Position numbers and translations under genes: made by a program
Notes under the pieces: generated by a model
Databases searched by the model: none
What the model was told of the DNA's origin: nothing
What the model saw: only the letters and a program-made list of their open reading frames with translations
Source: Variovorax sp. JS1663
GTDB taxonomy: Bacteria; Pseudomonadota; Gammaproteobacteria; Burkholderiales; Burkholderiaceae_C
DNA length: 64,000 nt
Direction of reading: 5' to 3'
Assembly: GCF_002157355.1 (NCBI RefSeq)
Contig: NZ_LYMK01000013.1
Span: 62,001-126,000, forward strand
In this document: positions 57,043 to 64,000 of the stretch, piece after piece
Layout of the letters: each line of letters starts with the position of its first letter
How positions within the stretch are numbered: position 1 is the stretch's first letter

Positions 57043-58026
57043 CTAAAGCTTGAGTTCGTCGGGCTGAATGTTGAGGCTGCGCTCGACGATGGCGATAGGG
57101 TCAGATCGCAGAACGCGATAGATCCGCAGGATGTACTCGCCGATGATCCCCAACAGGAAGGCGTTGAGCCCGATGCCAAAAAGAACCAGCAATTGGATGC
57201 TCACGAAACCCGGAGGAAGATCGGGCTGCAGCAGGCGCAGGATCACGTAGTACAGGGACGCCGCCAGGCTGCTGAGCAGGATGACGATACCCAGGAAGGA
57301 CGCCATGCGCAGCGGCACTGTCGAGTGGTTGAACACCGCGGTCAGCCCGAGCCGCATCAGCCGCTTGACGTCGAACTTGCTCTCGCCTGCCGTCCGTGCA
57401 TCGCGATCGTAGGGAATACCGGTTTGGTTGAAGCCGAGGCCGGCGATCATTCCGCGCAGATAGGGGTTCGCCGTACGGAATTTAGCGATGGCCTCGATCA
57501 CGGCCCGATCGACGAGCCGGAAGTCGCCGACGTCGCGCGGGATGGGATGCTCGCTGACCTTGTCGATCACCCAATAGCCGCATTTGCGAATCCAGTTCAG
57601 CAGCCGGCCTTCCGGACGCTTGCGCCGGATGCCGTAGACCACATGGAAGCCTTGCTGCCACAACGCGAAGAACTGCTCCAGCATCTCCGGTGGATCCTGC
57701 AGGTCGGCGTCGATCTGCATGACCGCATCGCCTCGCGCATGCAGGTAGTTGGCGAGGATCGAGCTCTGGAATCCGAAGTTGCGGGAGAAGCGAATGGCGC
57801 GCACGCGCGGGTCGACGGCGGCAAGCCGGACCAGCATCGGCCAAGTCTCATCGTCCGAATGATTGTCGGTAAAGACGAACTCGAGGTCGCAGCGATCGGC
57901 CATGCGATCCGCCACAGCGACGAGTCGTGCGTACAGGGCGTCCAGGTTGCCGGCCTCGTTGAGGACCGGAATGGCGATCGAGATCAGCGGCCGGCGCTCC
58001 TGCGCGAGCGTGGGGGCGTCGTTCAT
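57043..58026 (-). CDS. DPM/GtrB-like family 2 glycosyltransferase with two membrane helices
   Basis: A 327-residue protein of the polyprenyl-phosphate glycosyltransferase type (ArnC, GtrB, DPM). ISIAIPVLNEAGNLDALYAR, then FTDNHSDDETWPML, and the metal site QIDADLQDPPEML. Two hydrophobic segments near residues 235-258 and 270-295 anchor it, as in GtrB. The ATG overlaps the stop of the reductase gene (ATGA). With GtrA from the same operon it should make and flip an undecaprenyl-phosphate sugar; because it lies inside the CDP-sugar genes, that sugar may be a CDP-derived deoxyhexose, which is inference. Confidence 0.9.
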   Translation of the reverse strand: MNDAPTLAQERRPLISIAIPVLNEAGNLDALYARLVAVADRMADRCDLEFVFTDNHSDDETWPMLVRLAAVDPRVRAIRFSRNFGFQSSILANYLHARGDAVMQIDADLQDPPEMLEQFFALWQQGFHVVYGIRRKRPEGRLLNWIRKCGYWVIDKVSEHPIPRDVGDFRLVDRAVIEAIAKFRTANPYLRGMIAGLGFNQTGIPYDRDARTAGESKFDVKRLMRLGLTAVFNHSTVPLRMASFLGIVILLSSLAASLYYVILRLLQPDLPPGFVSIQLLVLFGIGLNAFLLGIIGEYILRIYRVLRSDPIAIVERSLNIQPDELKL

Positions 58027-58853
58027 GCTTGTTTTGCTGCGCCGGCCAGCACGGACTGCACGTAGGCCGTCACGCCCTCCAGCGCCGGCTGAAAGTGGAT
58101 GTGTTCGAGCGCGCGCGGCCGCTGGAGCACGGTTGCATAGTTGTCGTCGGGCGGCTCGGGTCGCGCGCCGATGCGCAGCAGCTCGAGCCGGTCCAGCGAA
58201 GCGAAGACGTGGGTTGCCAGGTCGCTCAGCGTGCAGGGTGCCCCGTGGCTGAGCGCCGTCACGCCCTTCGCACCGGCTGCAAGCACGGCATGCATCGCAG
58301 CCACGTCGTCATTCACGTGGTGATACTCGCGCAGTTGCCGGCCTGGAGACATCTCGAAGGGGCGCTTCTCGCGCAGTGCCCTGCAGAGCTGGCCCAGGAA
58401 CATGAACGGGGCGGGCTCGCCCCTGCCGTAGAGCGTATGCAGCTGCAGGTGCGTCACAGGATCGCCCGCCGCCGCCCGCTCCGCCGCTAGCCGGCCGAGG
58501 TCGGCCTTGGTGGCGATGTAGGCGTTCGGATGCTCGAGCAGCCGCTCCATCACCGTGCCGAAGGTGACCACGCGCAGTCCCGCGGCGCACGCGCCATCGA
58601 TGATGCGAGCGGGCAACTCGACGTTGACCCGCTGGTGTTCGGCGCGCGGCAATGCCGGGTCGAGCACGCCCGAGACGACCAGCACCACCGATCCAGGCTC
58701 CGCGCGATCGAAATAGCGCGCGACCGAGTCGACCGCATCGCTTTGCCACCAGCGTTCGTAGACCTCGCGTTCCGGCGCGACGATTTCGGTCGCAGGGCGC
58801 GACGCGCAGATGGCACGTCCAAGCCGCCCGCGGCCGCCGATCACGTACATCAT
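58023..58853 (-). CDS. NAD-dependent epimerase/dehydratase-like sugar reductase
   Basis: A 276-residue extended SDR. It starts MMYVIGGRGRLGRAI with the GxxGxxG site, keeps FGTVME (Thr/Ser place) and YIATK (Tyr-x3-Lys), and HHVNDDVAAMHAVL near the end. Its position directly after rfbG suggests that it acts on CDP-4-keto-6-deoxyglucose, as CDP-abequose or CDP-6-deoxyhexose synthases do. No RfbH (3-dehydratase) is seen, so a CDP-6-deoxyhexose rather than a 3,6-dideoxyhexose is expected. Overlaps rfbG at ATGA. Confidence 0.8.
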   Translation of the reverse strand: MMYVIGGRGRLGRAICASRPATEIVAPEREVYERWWQSDAVDSVARYFDRAEPGSVVLVVSGVLDPALPRAEHQRVNVELPARIIDGACAAGLRVVTFGTVMERLLEHPNAYIATKADLGRLAAERAAAGDPVTHLQLHTLYGRGEPAPFMFLGQLCRALREKRPFEMSPGRQLREYHHVNDDVAAMHAVLAAGAKGVTALSHGAPCTLSDLATHVFASLDRLELLRIGARPEPPDDNYATVLQRPRALEHIHFQPALEGVTAYVQSVLAGAAKQA

Positions 58854-59935
58854 GGGGCGATATCCTTGCGCCAGGCGTCGATCTGCCCCAACGTGAACGC
58901 CTTCGCGCTGCCGGGCGTCCCGTAGTAGTTGCGATACCAAGCCGCCGTCTCGCTGATCACGCGCGGCGTGTCCCACGCCGGGCGCCAATCCAGCAGGTTG
59001 CGCGCCAGTGAGCTGTCCAGCGCGAGTGCCCCGGCTTCCGGCAACGGGTTGTTCATGAACTCGAGGACCGGGCGCTGCCATGCGCCGCTCATGAGTTCGA
59101 GCACCTCGCGCACAGAGTAGTGCTTGAGCTCCTGCGGCCCGAGGTTCCATGCACGCGCGAAGTCCTGCGGGCGCGGACCTACCAGCTTCGACAGCAGCAG
59201 CAAATACCCATGCACGAGCGCAAGAACATGCTGCCAGGGTCGCGTGGCGTCGGGATAGCGCAGCGTCAGCTGCGTGCCGTTGACCACGCTGCGCACGAAA
59301 TCGGGGATGAGCCTGTCCTCCGACCAGTCCCCGCCGCCGACGATGTTGCCGCCGCGCGCAGTCGCGATCGCCGGCCCCTTGCCCTCGGTGAAAGGATAGG
59401 ACGCGGCATAGCTCTGAATCACCATCTCGGCGGCCGCCTTGGAGGCGCTGTAGGGATCCTTGCCACCAAGCGGGTCGTTTTCGCGATACGGCCACGACCA
59501 TTCGTTGTTGCGGTAAACCTTGTCAGTGGTGACGCAGACCACGCCGCGAACGCTGCCTACGCTGCGCGCCGCCTCGAGGACGTGGGCCGTCCCCTGGGCG
59601 TTGACCTGGAAGGTCCAGAGCGGCTCGCGGTACGAGCGCCGCACGAGCGGCTGTGCGGCAAGGTGCAGCACCAGTTCCGGCTCAAAGCTGCGCATCGCAT
59701 CCAGGAGATGCTCGTACTCGCAGATGTCGCCAAGCGTGCTGGCGTGCATCTCGCTCTCGACGCCCGCCGCGACAAAAAGCGACGGCGTGGTGTCAGCCGG
59801 CAGGGAGTAGCCCGCGACGTTCGCGCCGAGCGATCGCAGCCACAGGCATGCCCACCCCCCCGTGAAGCCCGTATGGCCCGTGACAAAAACTTTTCGGCCA
59901 GTGAGCGCCGCTTCGAAGTCCGTCGCCACCGTCAT
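58850..59935 (-). CDS. rfbG: CDP-glucose 4,6-dehydratase
   Basis: A 361-residue extended SDR. VFVTGHTGFTGGWACLWLRS with the TGxTGFxG site peculiar to this enzyme, HLAAQPLVRRSYREP, VTTDKVYRNNEW (Thr-Asp-Lys active region), YSASKAAAE (Tyr-x3-Lys), and ARGGNIVGGGDWSEDRLIPD. It makes CDP-4-keto-6-deoxyglucose. The ATG overlaps the rmlC stop (ATGA). Links the rhamnose genes upstream with the CDP branch downstream in one transcript. Confidence 0.95.
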   Translation of the reverse strand: MTVATDFEAALTGRKVFVTGHTGFTGGWACLWLRSLGANVAGYSLPADTTPSLFVAAGVESEMHASTLGDICEYEHLLDAMRSFEPELVLHLAAQPLVRRSYREPLWTFQVNAQGTAHVLEAARSVGSVRGVVCVTTDKVYRNNEWSWPYRENDPLGGKDPYSASKAAAEMVIQSYAASYPFTEGKGPAIATARGGNIVGGGDWSEDRLIPDFVRSVVNGTQLTLRYPDATRPWQHVLALVHGYLLLLSKLVGPRPQDFARAWNLGPQELKHYSVREVLELMSGAWQRPVLEFMNNPLPEAGALALDSSLARNLLDWRPAWDTPRVISETAAWYRNYYGTPGSAKAFTLGQIDAWRKDIAP

Positions 59936-60480
59936 GCGAACAACTCCGCGTTGTCCAACATCGAGGCCTGTCGGTCCTTGGCCGACAGCTGGGGCGGAAC
60001 GCCCGTGTCCGGCCACCGGATGCCAAGACCCGGGTCATCCCACAAGATCGCCCGCTCATGCGCCGGCGCATAGTAGTCCGTCGTCTTGTACAGAAAGTCC
60101 GCCGACTCGCTTGTCACAAGGAACCCGTGCGCGAATCCCTCGGGCACCCACAGTTGCTTGTGATTCTCTTCCGTGAGCTCCGCACCGACCCATTGCCCGA
60201 AGGTCGACGACGACTTGCGGATGTCCACCGCCACATCGAACACTGCTCCACGCACGACGCGCACCAGCTTCCCTTGCGGTTGCTGGATTTGGTAATGCAG
60301 CCCTCGCAGCACGCCTTTGACTGAACGCGAATGGTTGTCCTGCACGAACTCCACATGCCGCCCCACCGCTTCATCGAAGGCCCGGCCATTGAAGCTCTCG
60401 TAGAAAAACCCGCGCGCATCCCCGAACACCTTCGGCTCGATGACCAGCACCTCCGGAATCGCAGTCGGTGTGACCTTCAT
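59932..60480 (-). CDS. rmlC: dTDP-4-dehydrorhamnose 3,5-epimerase
   Basis: A 182-residue cupin. VKGVLRGLHYQIQQPQGKLV with the catalytic His, RGAVFDVAVDIRKSSSTFGQ, WVPEGFAHGFLV, and YKTTDYYAPAHERAI with the catalytic Tyr. Third step of dTDP-L-rhamnose synthesis. Its ATG overlaps the rmlA stop by one base (TGATG). Confidence 0.96.
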   Translation of the reverse strand: MKVTPTAIPEVLVIEPKVFGDARGFFYESFNGRAFDEAVGRHVEFVQDNHSRSVKGVLRGLHYQIQQPQGKLVRVVRGAVFDVAVDIRKSSSTFGQWVGAELTEENHKQLWVPEGFAHGFLVTSESADFLYKTTDYYAPAHERAILWDDPGLGIRWPDTGVPPQLSAKDRQASMLDNAELFA

Positions 60481-61364
60481 CAGCGCACCTCGTCCGTCAA
60501 CAGTCGGTTCAGATACTTGCCATAGCCGCTCTTCTCCAGCGGCTTGGCCAACACCTCGAGCTGCTCGGCGGTAATGAAGCCGTTGCGCCACGCGATTTCC
60601 TCCGGGCATGCGATCTTCAGCCCCTGCCGGTGCTCCAGCGTTGCGATGAACTGCCCAGCCTCGAGCAAGCTCTCATGCGTGCCGGTATCAAGCCATGCGT
60701 AGCCGCGCTGCATGATCTGCACACTGAGCTGATCGCGCTCCAGATAGGCCTGGTTCACGGCGGTGATCTCCAGCTCGCCTCGCGCGCTCGGCTTGACGGC
60801 CTTCGCGATGTCGACGACCTGGTTGTCATAGAAGTACAGGCCCGTGACCGCGTAGCTGCTCTTGGGCTTGGCAGGCTTCTCTTCAATGCTGCTGGCCTTG
60901 CCGTTGGCATCGAAAGCGACCACGCCATAGCGCTCGGGGTCGTGCACGTGATATGCGAAAACGGTCGCTCCTTTGGCCTTCGCGTCGGCGTCGAAGAGCA
61001 GGGGCTCGAAGTCGTGCCCATAGAAGATGTTGTCCCCCAGCACCAACGCACTCGGCGCATCGCCGATGAACTTGTCGCCGATGATGAAGGCCTGCGCCAG
61101 CCCGTCCGGGCTGGGCTGCACCGCGTACTGCAGGTTGATGCCCCATTGGCTTCCATCCCCCAGCAACTGTTGAAACCGCGGCGTGTCCTGCGGCGTGCTG
61201 ATGACCAGGATGTCGCGCATGCCGCCGAGCATGAGCGTGCTCAACGGGTAATAGATCATCGGCTTGTCGTAGACCGGCAGCAGCTGCTTGCTGATCGCCA
61301 ACGTGGCAGGGTGCAGCCGGGTGCCGGAGCCGCCGGCGAGGATGATGCCTTTTCTTTGTGTCAT
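60480..61364 (-). CDS. rmlA: Glucose-1-phosphate thymidylyltransferase
   Basis: A 294-residue enzyme making dTDP-glucose, usually feedback-inhibited by dTDP-rhamnose. [48 protein letters not shown], and [25 protein letters not shown] lies four to five bases before the ATG, 17 bp after rmlD. Confidence 0.97.
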   Translation of the reverse strand: MTQRKGIILAGGSGTRLHPATLAISKQLLPVYDKPMIYYPLSTLMLGGMRDILVISTPQDTPRFQQLLGDGSQWGINLQYAVQPSPDGLAQAFIIGDKFIGDAPSALVLGDNIFYGHDFEPLLFDADAKAKGATVFAYHVHDPERYGVVAFDANGKASSIEEKPAKPKSSYAVTGLYFYDNQVVDIAKAVKPSARGELEITAVNQAYLERDQLSVQIMQRGYAWLDTGTHESLLEAGQFIATLEHRQGLKIACPEEIAWRNGFITAEQLEVLAKPLEKSGYGKYLNRLLTDEVR

Positions 61365-61381
61365 GTCGTCCCTTGTCGTGG

Positions 61382-62272
61382 TCAGAGCGTCTCTTTGAGC
61401 ATGCGCGCGACGCCGAGCCGCCAATCCGGCAGCTCGAGCCCGAACGCAGCACGCAGCTTGCCGGTGTCCAGGCGCGAGTTGTGGGGCCGGCGTGCCGGCG
61501 TCGGGAATGCGCTGGTCGGCACGGGCTCGATGGCGTCGGGCTGCACCTTGAGCTCGACACCCGCCGCCTGAGCCTGTGCAAGAACGAAGCGAGCATAGCC
61601 GTGCCAAGTGGTCTCGCCGGCCGCCACGAGATGGTAGAGCCCCGTCTTGGACGGATCGCGCAAGGTCTGGCGAATCGCATGCGCCGTGACGTCCGCGAGG
61701 AGTTCCGCGCCCGTCGGTGAGCCGAACTGGTCATCGATCACCGTCAACCGATCGCGCTCCTTGGCCAGGCGAAGCATCGTCTTGGCGAAGTTGCCGCCGC
61801 GGGCCGCATAGACCCAGCTCGTGCGAAAGATCAGGTGGCGCGTGCAGTTCGAGGCGACCAGTTGCTCGCCCTCGAGCTTGGTCTGGCCATAGACACTGAG
61901 CGGGCCGGTGGGATCACCCTCCCGCCAGGGCGTGGTCCCGCCGCCATCGAACACATAGTCGGTTGAGTAATGAACCATCAGCGCACCGAGTTGCTGCGCC
62001 GCCTGCGCCACCACGCCGGGTGACGTGGCGTTGAGCTTCCTTGCCAGTTCGGGCTCGCTCTCCGCCTTGTCGACGGCCGTATGGGCCGCCGCATTGACGA
62101 TCACGTCGGGCTTGACCTGAAGGACGGTGTCCGCCAACCGCTCGGGCTCGCTGAAGTCCGCATGGAAGTCGGTGCTGTCGAAATCGAGCGCCACCAGCTC
62201 GCCCAGCGGCGCCAGGCTGCGCTGCAGCTCCCAGCCGACCTGCCCTCCCTTGCCGAGCAGGAGCAGCTTCAT
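61382..62272 (-). CDS. rmlD: dTDP-4-dehydrorhamnose reductase
   Basis: A 296-residue SDR doing the last step of dTDP-L-rhamnose synthesis. [60 protein letters not shown] (Tyr-x3-Lys), and [20 protein letters not shown]. The ATG overlaps the rmlB stop (ATGA). Confidence 0.97.
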   Translation of the reverse strand: MKLLLLGKGGQVGWELQRSLAPLGELVALDFDSTDFHADFSEPERLADTVLQVKPDVIVNAAAHTAVDKAESEPELARKLNATSPGVVAQAAQQLGALMVHYSTDYVFDGGGTTPWREGDPTGPLSVYGQTKLEGEQLVASNCTRHLIFRTSWVYAARGGNFAKTMLRLAKERDRLTVIDDQFGSPTGAELLADVTAHAIRQTLRDPSKTGLYHLVAAGETTWHGYARFVLAQAQAAGVELKVQPDAIEPVPTSAFPTPARRPHNSRLDTGKLRAAFGLELPDWRLGVARMLKETL

Positions 62273-63333
62273 GCCGCCGCCTCGTATTGCTTCTTCACCC
62301 AATCCCGGTACGCACCGCTTTGCACGTTGCGCACCCATCCGGCGTTGTCCAGGTACCACTCGACCGTCTTGCGAATGCCGGTGTCGAAGGTCTCGGCCGG
62401 CTTCCAGCCCAGCTCGCGTTCGAGCTTGCGCGCGTCGATGGCATAGCGGCGGTCGTGGCCGGGGCGGTCGGTCACGTAGGTGATCTGTTCGCGGTAGCTT
62501 CGGCCGTCGGCACGCGGGCGCAGTTCGTCAAGCAGCGCGCAAACCGTATTGACGATCTCGATGTTGGGCTTCTCGTTCCAGCCGCCCACGTTGTAGGTCT
62601 CGCCCAGCTTGCCGGCTTCGAGCACGCGGCGAATGGCGCTGCAATGGTCCTTCACGTAGAGCCAGTCGCGCACCTGCATGCCGTCGCCATATACCGGCAG
62701 CGGCTTGCCCGCCAGCGCGTTGACGATCATCAGCGGGATCAGCTTCTCGGGGAAATGGAAGGGGCCGTAGTTGTTCGAGCAGTTGGTAGTCAGCACCGGC
62801 AGCCCGTAGGTGTGGTGCCAGGCCCGCACCAGGTGGTCGCTGGCGGCCTTGCTGGCCGAGTACGGGCTGTTGGGCTCGTATTTGTTTTCCTCGGTGAAGG
62901 CCGGGTCGGTGGGCGACAGAGAGCCGTAGACCTCGTCGGTCGAGACATGGAGGAAGCGGAAGGCCGCTTTCCGATCTGCCGGCAAGCCATTCCAGTAACC
63001 CCGCACAGACTCCAGCAGGCGGAACGTCCCGAGCACGTTGGTCTGCACGAAATCCTCGGGCCCGTGAATCGAGCGGTCCACATGCGACTCGGCCGCGAAG
63101 TTGAGCACCGCGCGCGGCTGGTGCTCGGCCAGCAGCCGGTCGACCTGGGCACTGTCGCCGATGTCGCCCTGCACGAAGATGTGCTTCGGGTTGCCCTTGA
63201 GCGAGGCCAGGGTTTCGAGGTTGCCGGCATAGGTCAGCTTGTCGAGATTGACCAGGGCCTCGTCAACCTGGGCGAGCCAATCGAGAACGAAGTTGGCGCC
63301 GATGAAGCCGGCGCCGCCGGTAACGAGGATCAT
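62269..63333 (-). CDS. rmlB: dTDP-glucose 4,6-dehydratase
   Basis: A 354-residue extended SDR, the second enzyme of the rhamnose pathway and first gene of the operon. [47 protein letters not shown] (Thr-Asp-Glu triad), [12 protein letters not shown] (Tyr-x3-Lys), and [18 protein letters not shown]. The ribosome site AAGGGAAG lies between a strong hairpin with a T run (63376-63354) and the ATG, so the leader may control expression of the whole ten-gene operon. Confidence 0.97.
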   Translation of the reverse strand: MILVTGGAGFIGANFVLDWLAQVDEALVNLDKLTYAGNLETLASLKGNPKHIFVQGDIGDSAQVDRLLAEHQPRAVLNFAAESHVDRSIHGPEDFVQTNVLGTFRLLESVRGYWNGLPADRKAAFRFLHVSTDEVYGSLSPTDPAFTEENKYEPNSPYSASKAASDHLVRAWHHTYGLPVLTTNCSNNYGPFHFPEKLIPLMIVNALAGKPLPVYGDGMQVRDWLYVKDHCSAIRRVLEAGKLGETYNVGGWNEKPNIEIVNTVCALLDELRPRADGRSYREQITYVTDRPGHDRRYAIDARKLERELGWKPAETFDTGIRKTVEWYLDNAGWVRNVQSGAYRDWVKKQYEAAA

Positions 63334-63353
63334 GGGGTCTTCCCTTGCAATGG

Positions 63354-63376
63354 AAAAAGACCGCCTGGGGGCGGTC
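63354..63376 (-). promoter_or_regulatory. 5' leader hairpin with T5 run before rmlB (attenuator or 5' stabiliser)
   Basis: On the minus strand GACCGCC pairs with GGCGGTC around a four-base loop and is followed at once by TTTTT (63358-63354), the form of an intrinsic terminator. It lies about 20 bases before the rmlB start, upstream of the ribosome site, and just after the predicted start of transcription. Confidence 0.6.
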
Positions 63377-63384
63377 GCAGGGCA

Positions 63385-63393
63385 ATTATCCCA
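63385..63393 (-). promoter_or_regulatory. Candidate extended -10 promoter of the rml operon
   Basis: TGGGATAAT on the minus strand fits TGn-TATAAT with one mismatch in the -10 (GATAAT). No good -35 at 16-18 bp. Transcription would begin near 63378, placing the hairpin at the very 5' end of the mRNA. Confidence 0.5.
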
Positions 63394-63481
63394 TCCCGCG
63401 TCTGCCACTAGAGACCAGCGCCTAACGAACCCGCCCAAGCCCCGCTAGAGTGCTTCCGATCTACTTTCCCAAGGAACCCCC

Positions 63482-63958
63482 ATGCCCGACGACGACAAGA
63501 CCGACCGCATCAAGGACTCCGCCCAGCAGATCTGGCTCGCCGGCCTCGGCGCCTTCGCCAAGATGCAGCAGGAAGGCAGCAAGGCCTTCGAGGCGCTGGT
63601 GAAAGACGGCCTCGGCGTGCAGAAGAAGACCCAGCAGGCCGCCGAGGAGACGCTGTCCCAGGCCCAGGCCCGCATGGCCGGCTTCGCCAGCGAGTTCGGC
63701 AACCGGGCGGCCGGCGGCTGGGGCAAGCTGGAGTCGATCTTCGAGGACCGCGTGGCCCGCGCGCTCGAAAAGCTCGGCATGCCCTCGGCGGAGGACGTTG
63801 CGGCGCTGCAGGCGCGCGTGGAGGCGCTCGAAGCCCAGCTCAAGCGCAATGATGGTGCCATGCGACCGGCGCGTGCACCGCGCAAGACGGCCGCGCGCCA
63901 CCCAGCCGAGGCGGCCGCCAAGCCATCGCGCCGGCGCAAGCCACCGGCCGACGCCTGA
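63482..63958 (+). CDS. Phasin-family (poly(hydroxyalkanoate) granule-associated) protein
   Basis: A 158-residue protein of the PhaF/PhaI-like family. The core (about 8-125) is one long helix and coiled coil: QIWLAGLGAFAKMQQEGSKA, FEALVKDGLGVQKKT, then DVAALQARVEALEAQLKR. The C-terminus (about 125-158) is lysine-, arginine-, alanine- and proline-rich, a PhaF-like tail that can bind DNA and help divide granules between daughter cells. AAGGAA lies about six bases before the ATG. Divergent from rmlB across 148 bp. No PHA synthase in view. Confidence 0.88.
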   Translation: MPDDDKTDRIKDSAQQIWLAGLGAFAKMQQEGSKAFEALVKDGLGVQKKTQQAAEETLSQAQARMAGFASEFGNRAAGGWGKLESIFEDRVARALEKLGMPSAEDVAALQARVEALEAQLKRNDGAMRPARAPRKTAARHPAEAAAKPSRRRKPPADA

Positions 63959-64000
63959 CCCCACCTGATTTGGCCCGCTGCCGCTGCCACGCCGCAGTGC

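Overview
The window looks like a chromosomal segment of a high-GC betaproteobacterium of the Burkholderiales, most likely Comamonadaceae and probably Variovorax or a close relative. The grounds are the very high third-position GC, a Bug-family solute receptor with a LysR regulator, a Ku/LigD repair operon, a NuoF of betaproteobacterial type, slmA near argB, and a phasin-like protein. No tRNA, rRNA, CRISPR array, transposase or phage gene was seen.

Region 1 (1-13.4 kb): the 3' end of a nuoF not followed by nuoG; a three-gene multidrug efflux operon (adaptor, RND pump, outer-membrane channel) on the minus strand; a small exported repeat protein; a scar holding decayed pieces of an enolase-superfamily enzyme and a LysR regulator; then a working trio of M81 peptidase-like hydrolase, Bug receptor and divergent LysR with twin dyad sites between them; and a YeiH-type membrane protein.

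Region 2 (13.4-28 kb): a tightly overlapped non-homologous end-joining operon (ku, an HTH-TPR gene, ligD); an AI-2E/PerM family membrane protein; AraC regulator plus SDR enzyme; a truncated LysE gene; an EF-G-like GTPase followed by two small envelope genes; slmA, galE and argB.

Region 3 (27.8-63.3 kb): about 35 kb of surface-polysaccharide genes. A polyprenyl-phosphate sugar transferase probably starts the glycan. ManC, Gmd and a GDP-fucose-synthase-like enzyme supply GDP sugars; RmlBDAC supply dTDP-L-rhamnose; RfbF, RfbG and a reductase-like SDR point to a CDP-6-deoxyhexose. A Wzm/Wzt ABC transporter exports the chain. There are ten glycosyltransferases or glycosyltransferase-like proteins of GT2, GT4 and GT-C type, two FkbM methyltransferases, an SGNH-fused acyltransferase, a class I methyltransferase and a GtrA-like flippase. 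Several enzymes carry unusual accessory repeats (DUF4214-like, FD-YY/HY-G repeats, helical C-terminal repeats). The genes lie in alternating divergent and convergent operons. The 49.7-55.0 kb part is visibly less GC-rich and has a 20-bp direct repeat and a gene remnant, which suggests recent reshuffling. The last ten genes (55.1-63.3 kb) form one minus-strand operon with mostly 1-14 bp overlaps, preceded by an extended -10 promoter and a strong 5' hairpin. A phasin-like gene closes the window.

No wholly new system can be proved from sequence alone. The best candidates for novelty are the HTH-TPR protein embedded between Ku and LigD, the CDP-6-deoxyhexose/GtrA module, and the set of glycan enzymes with shared repeat add-ons.
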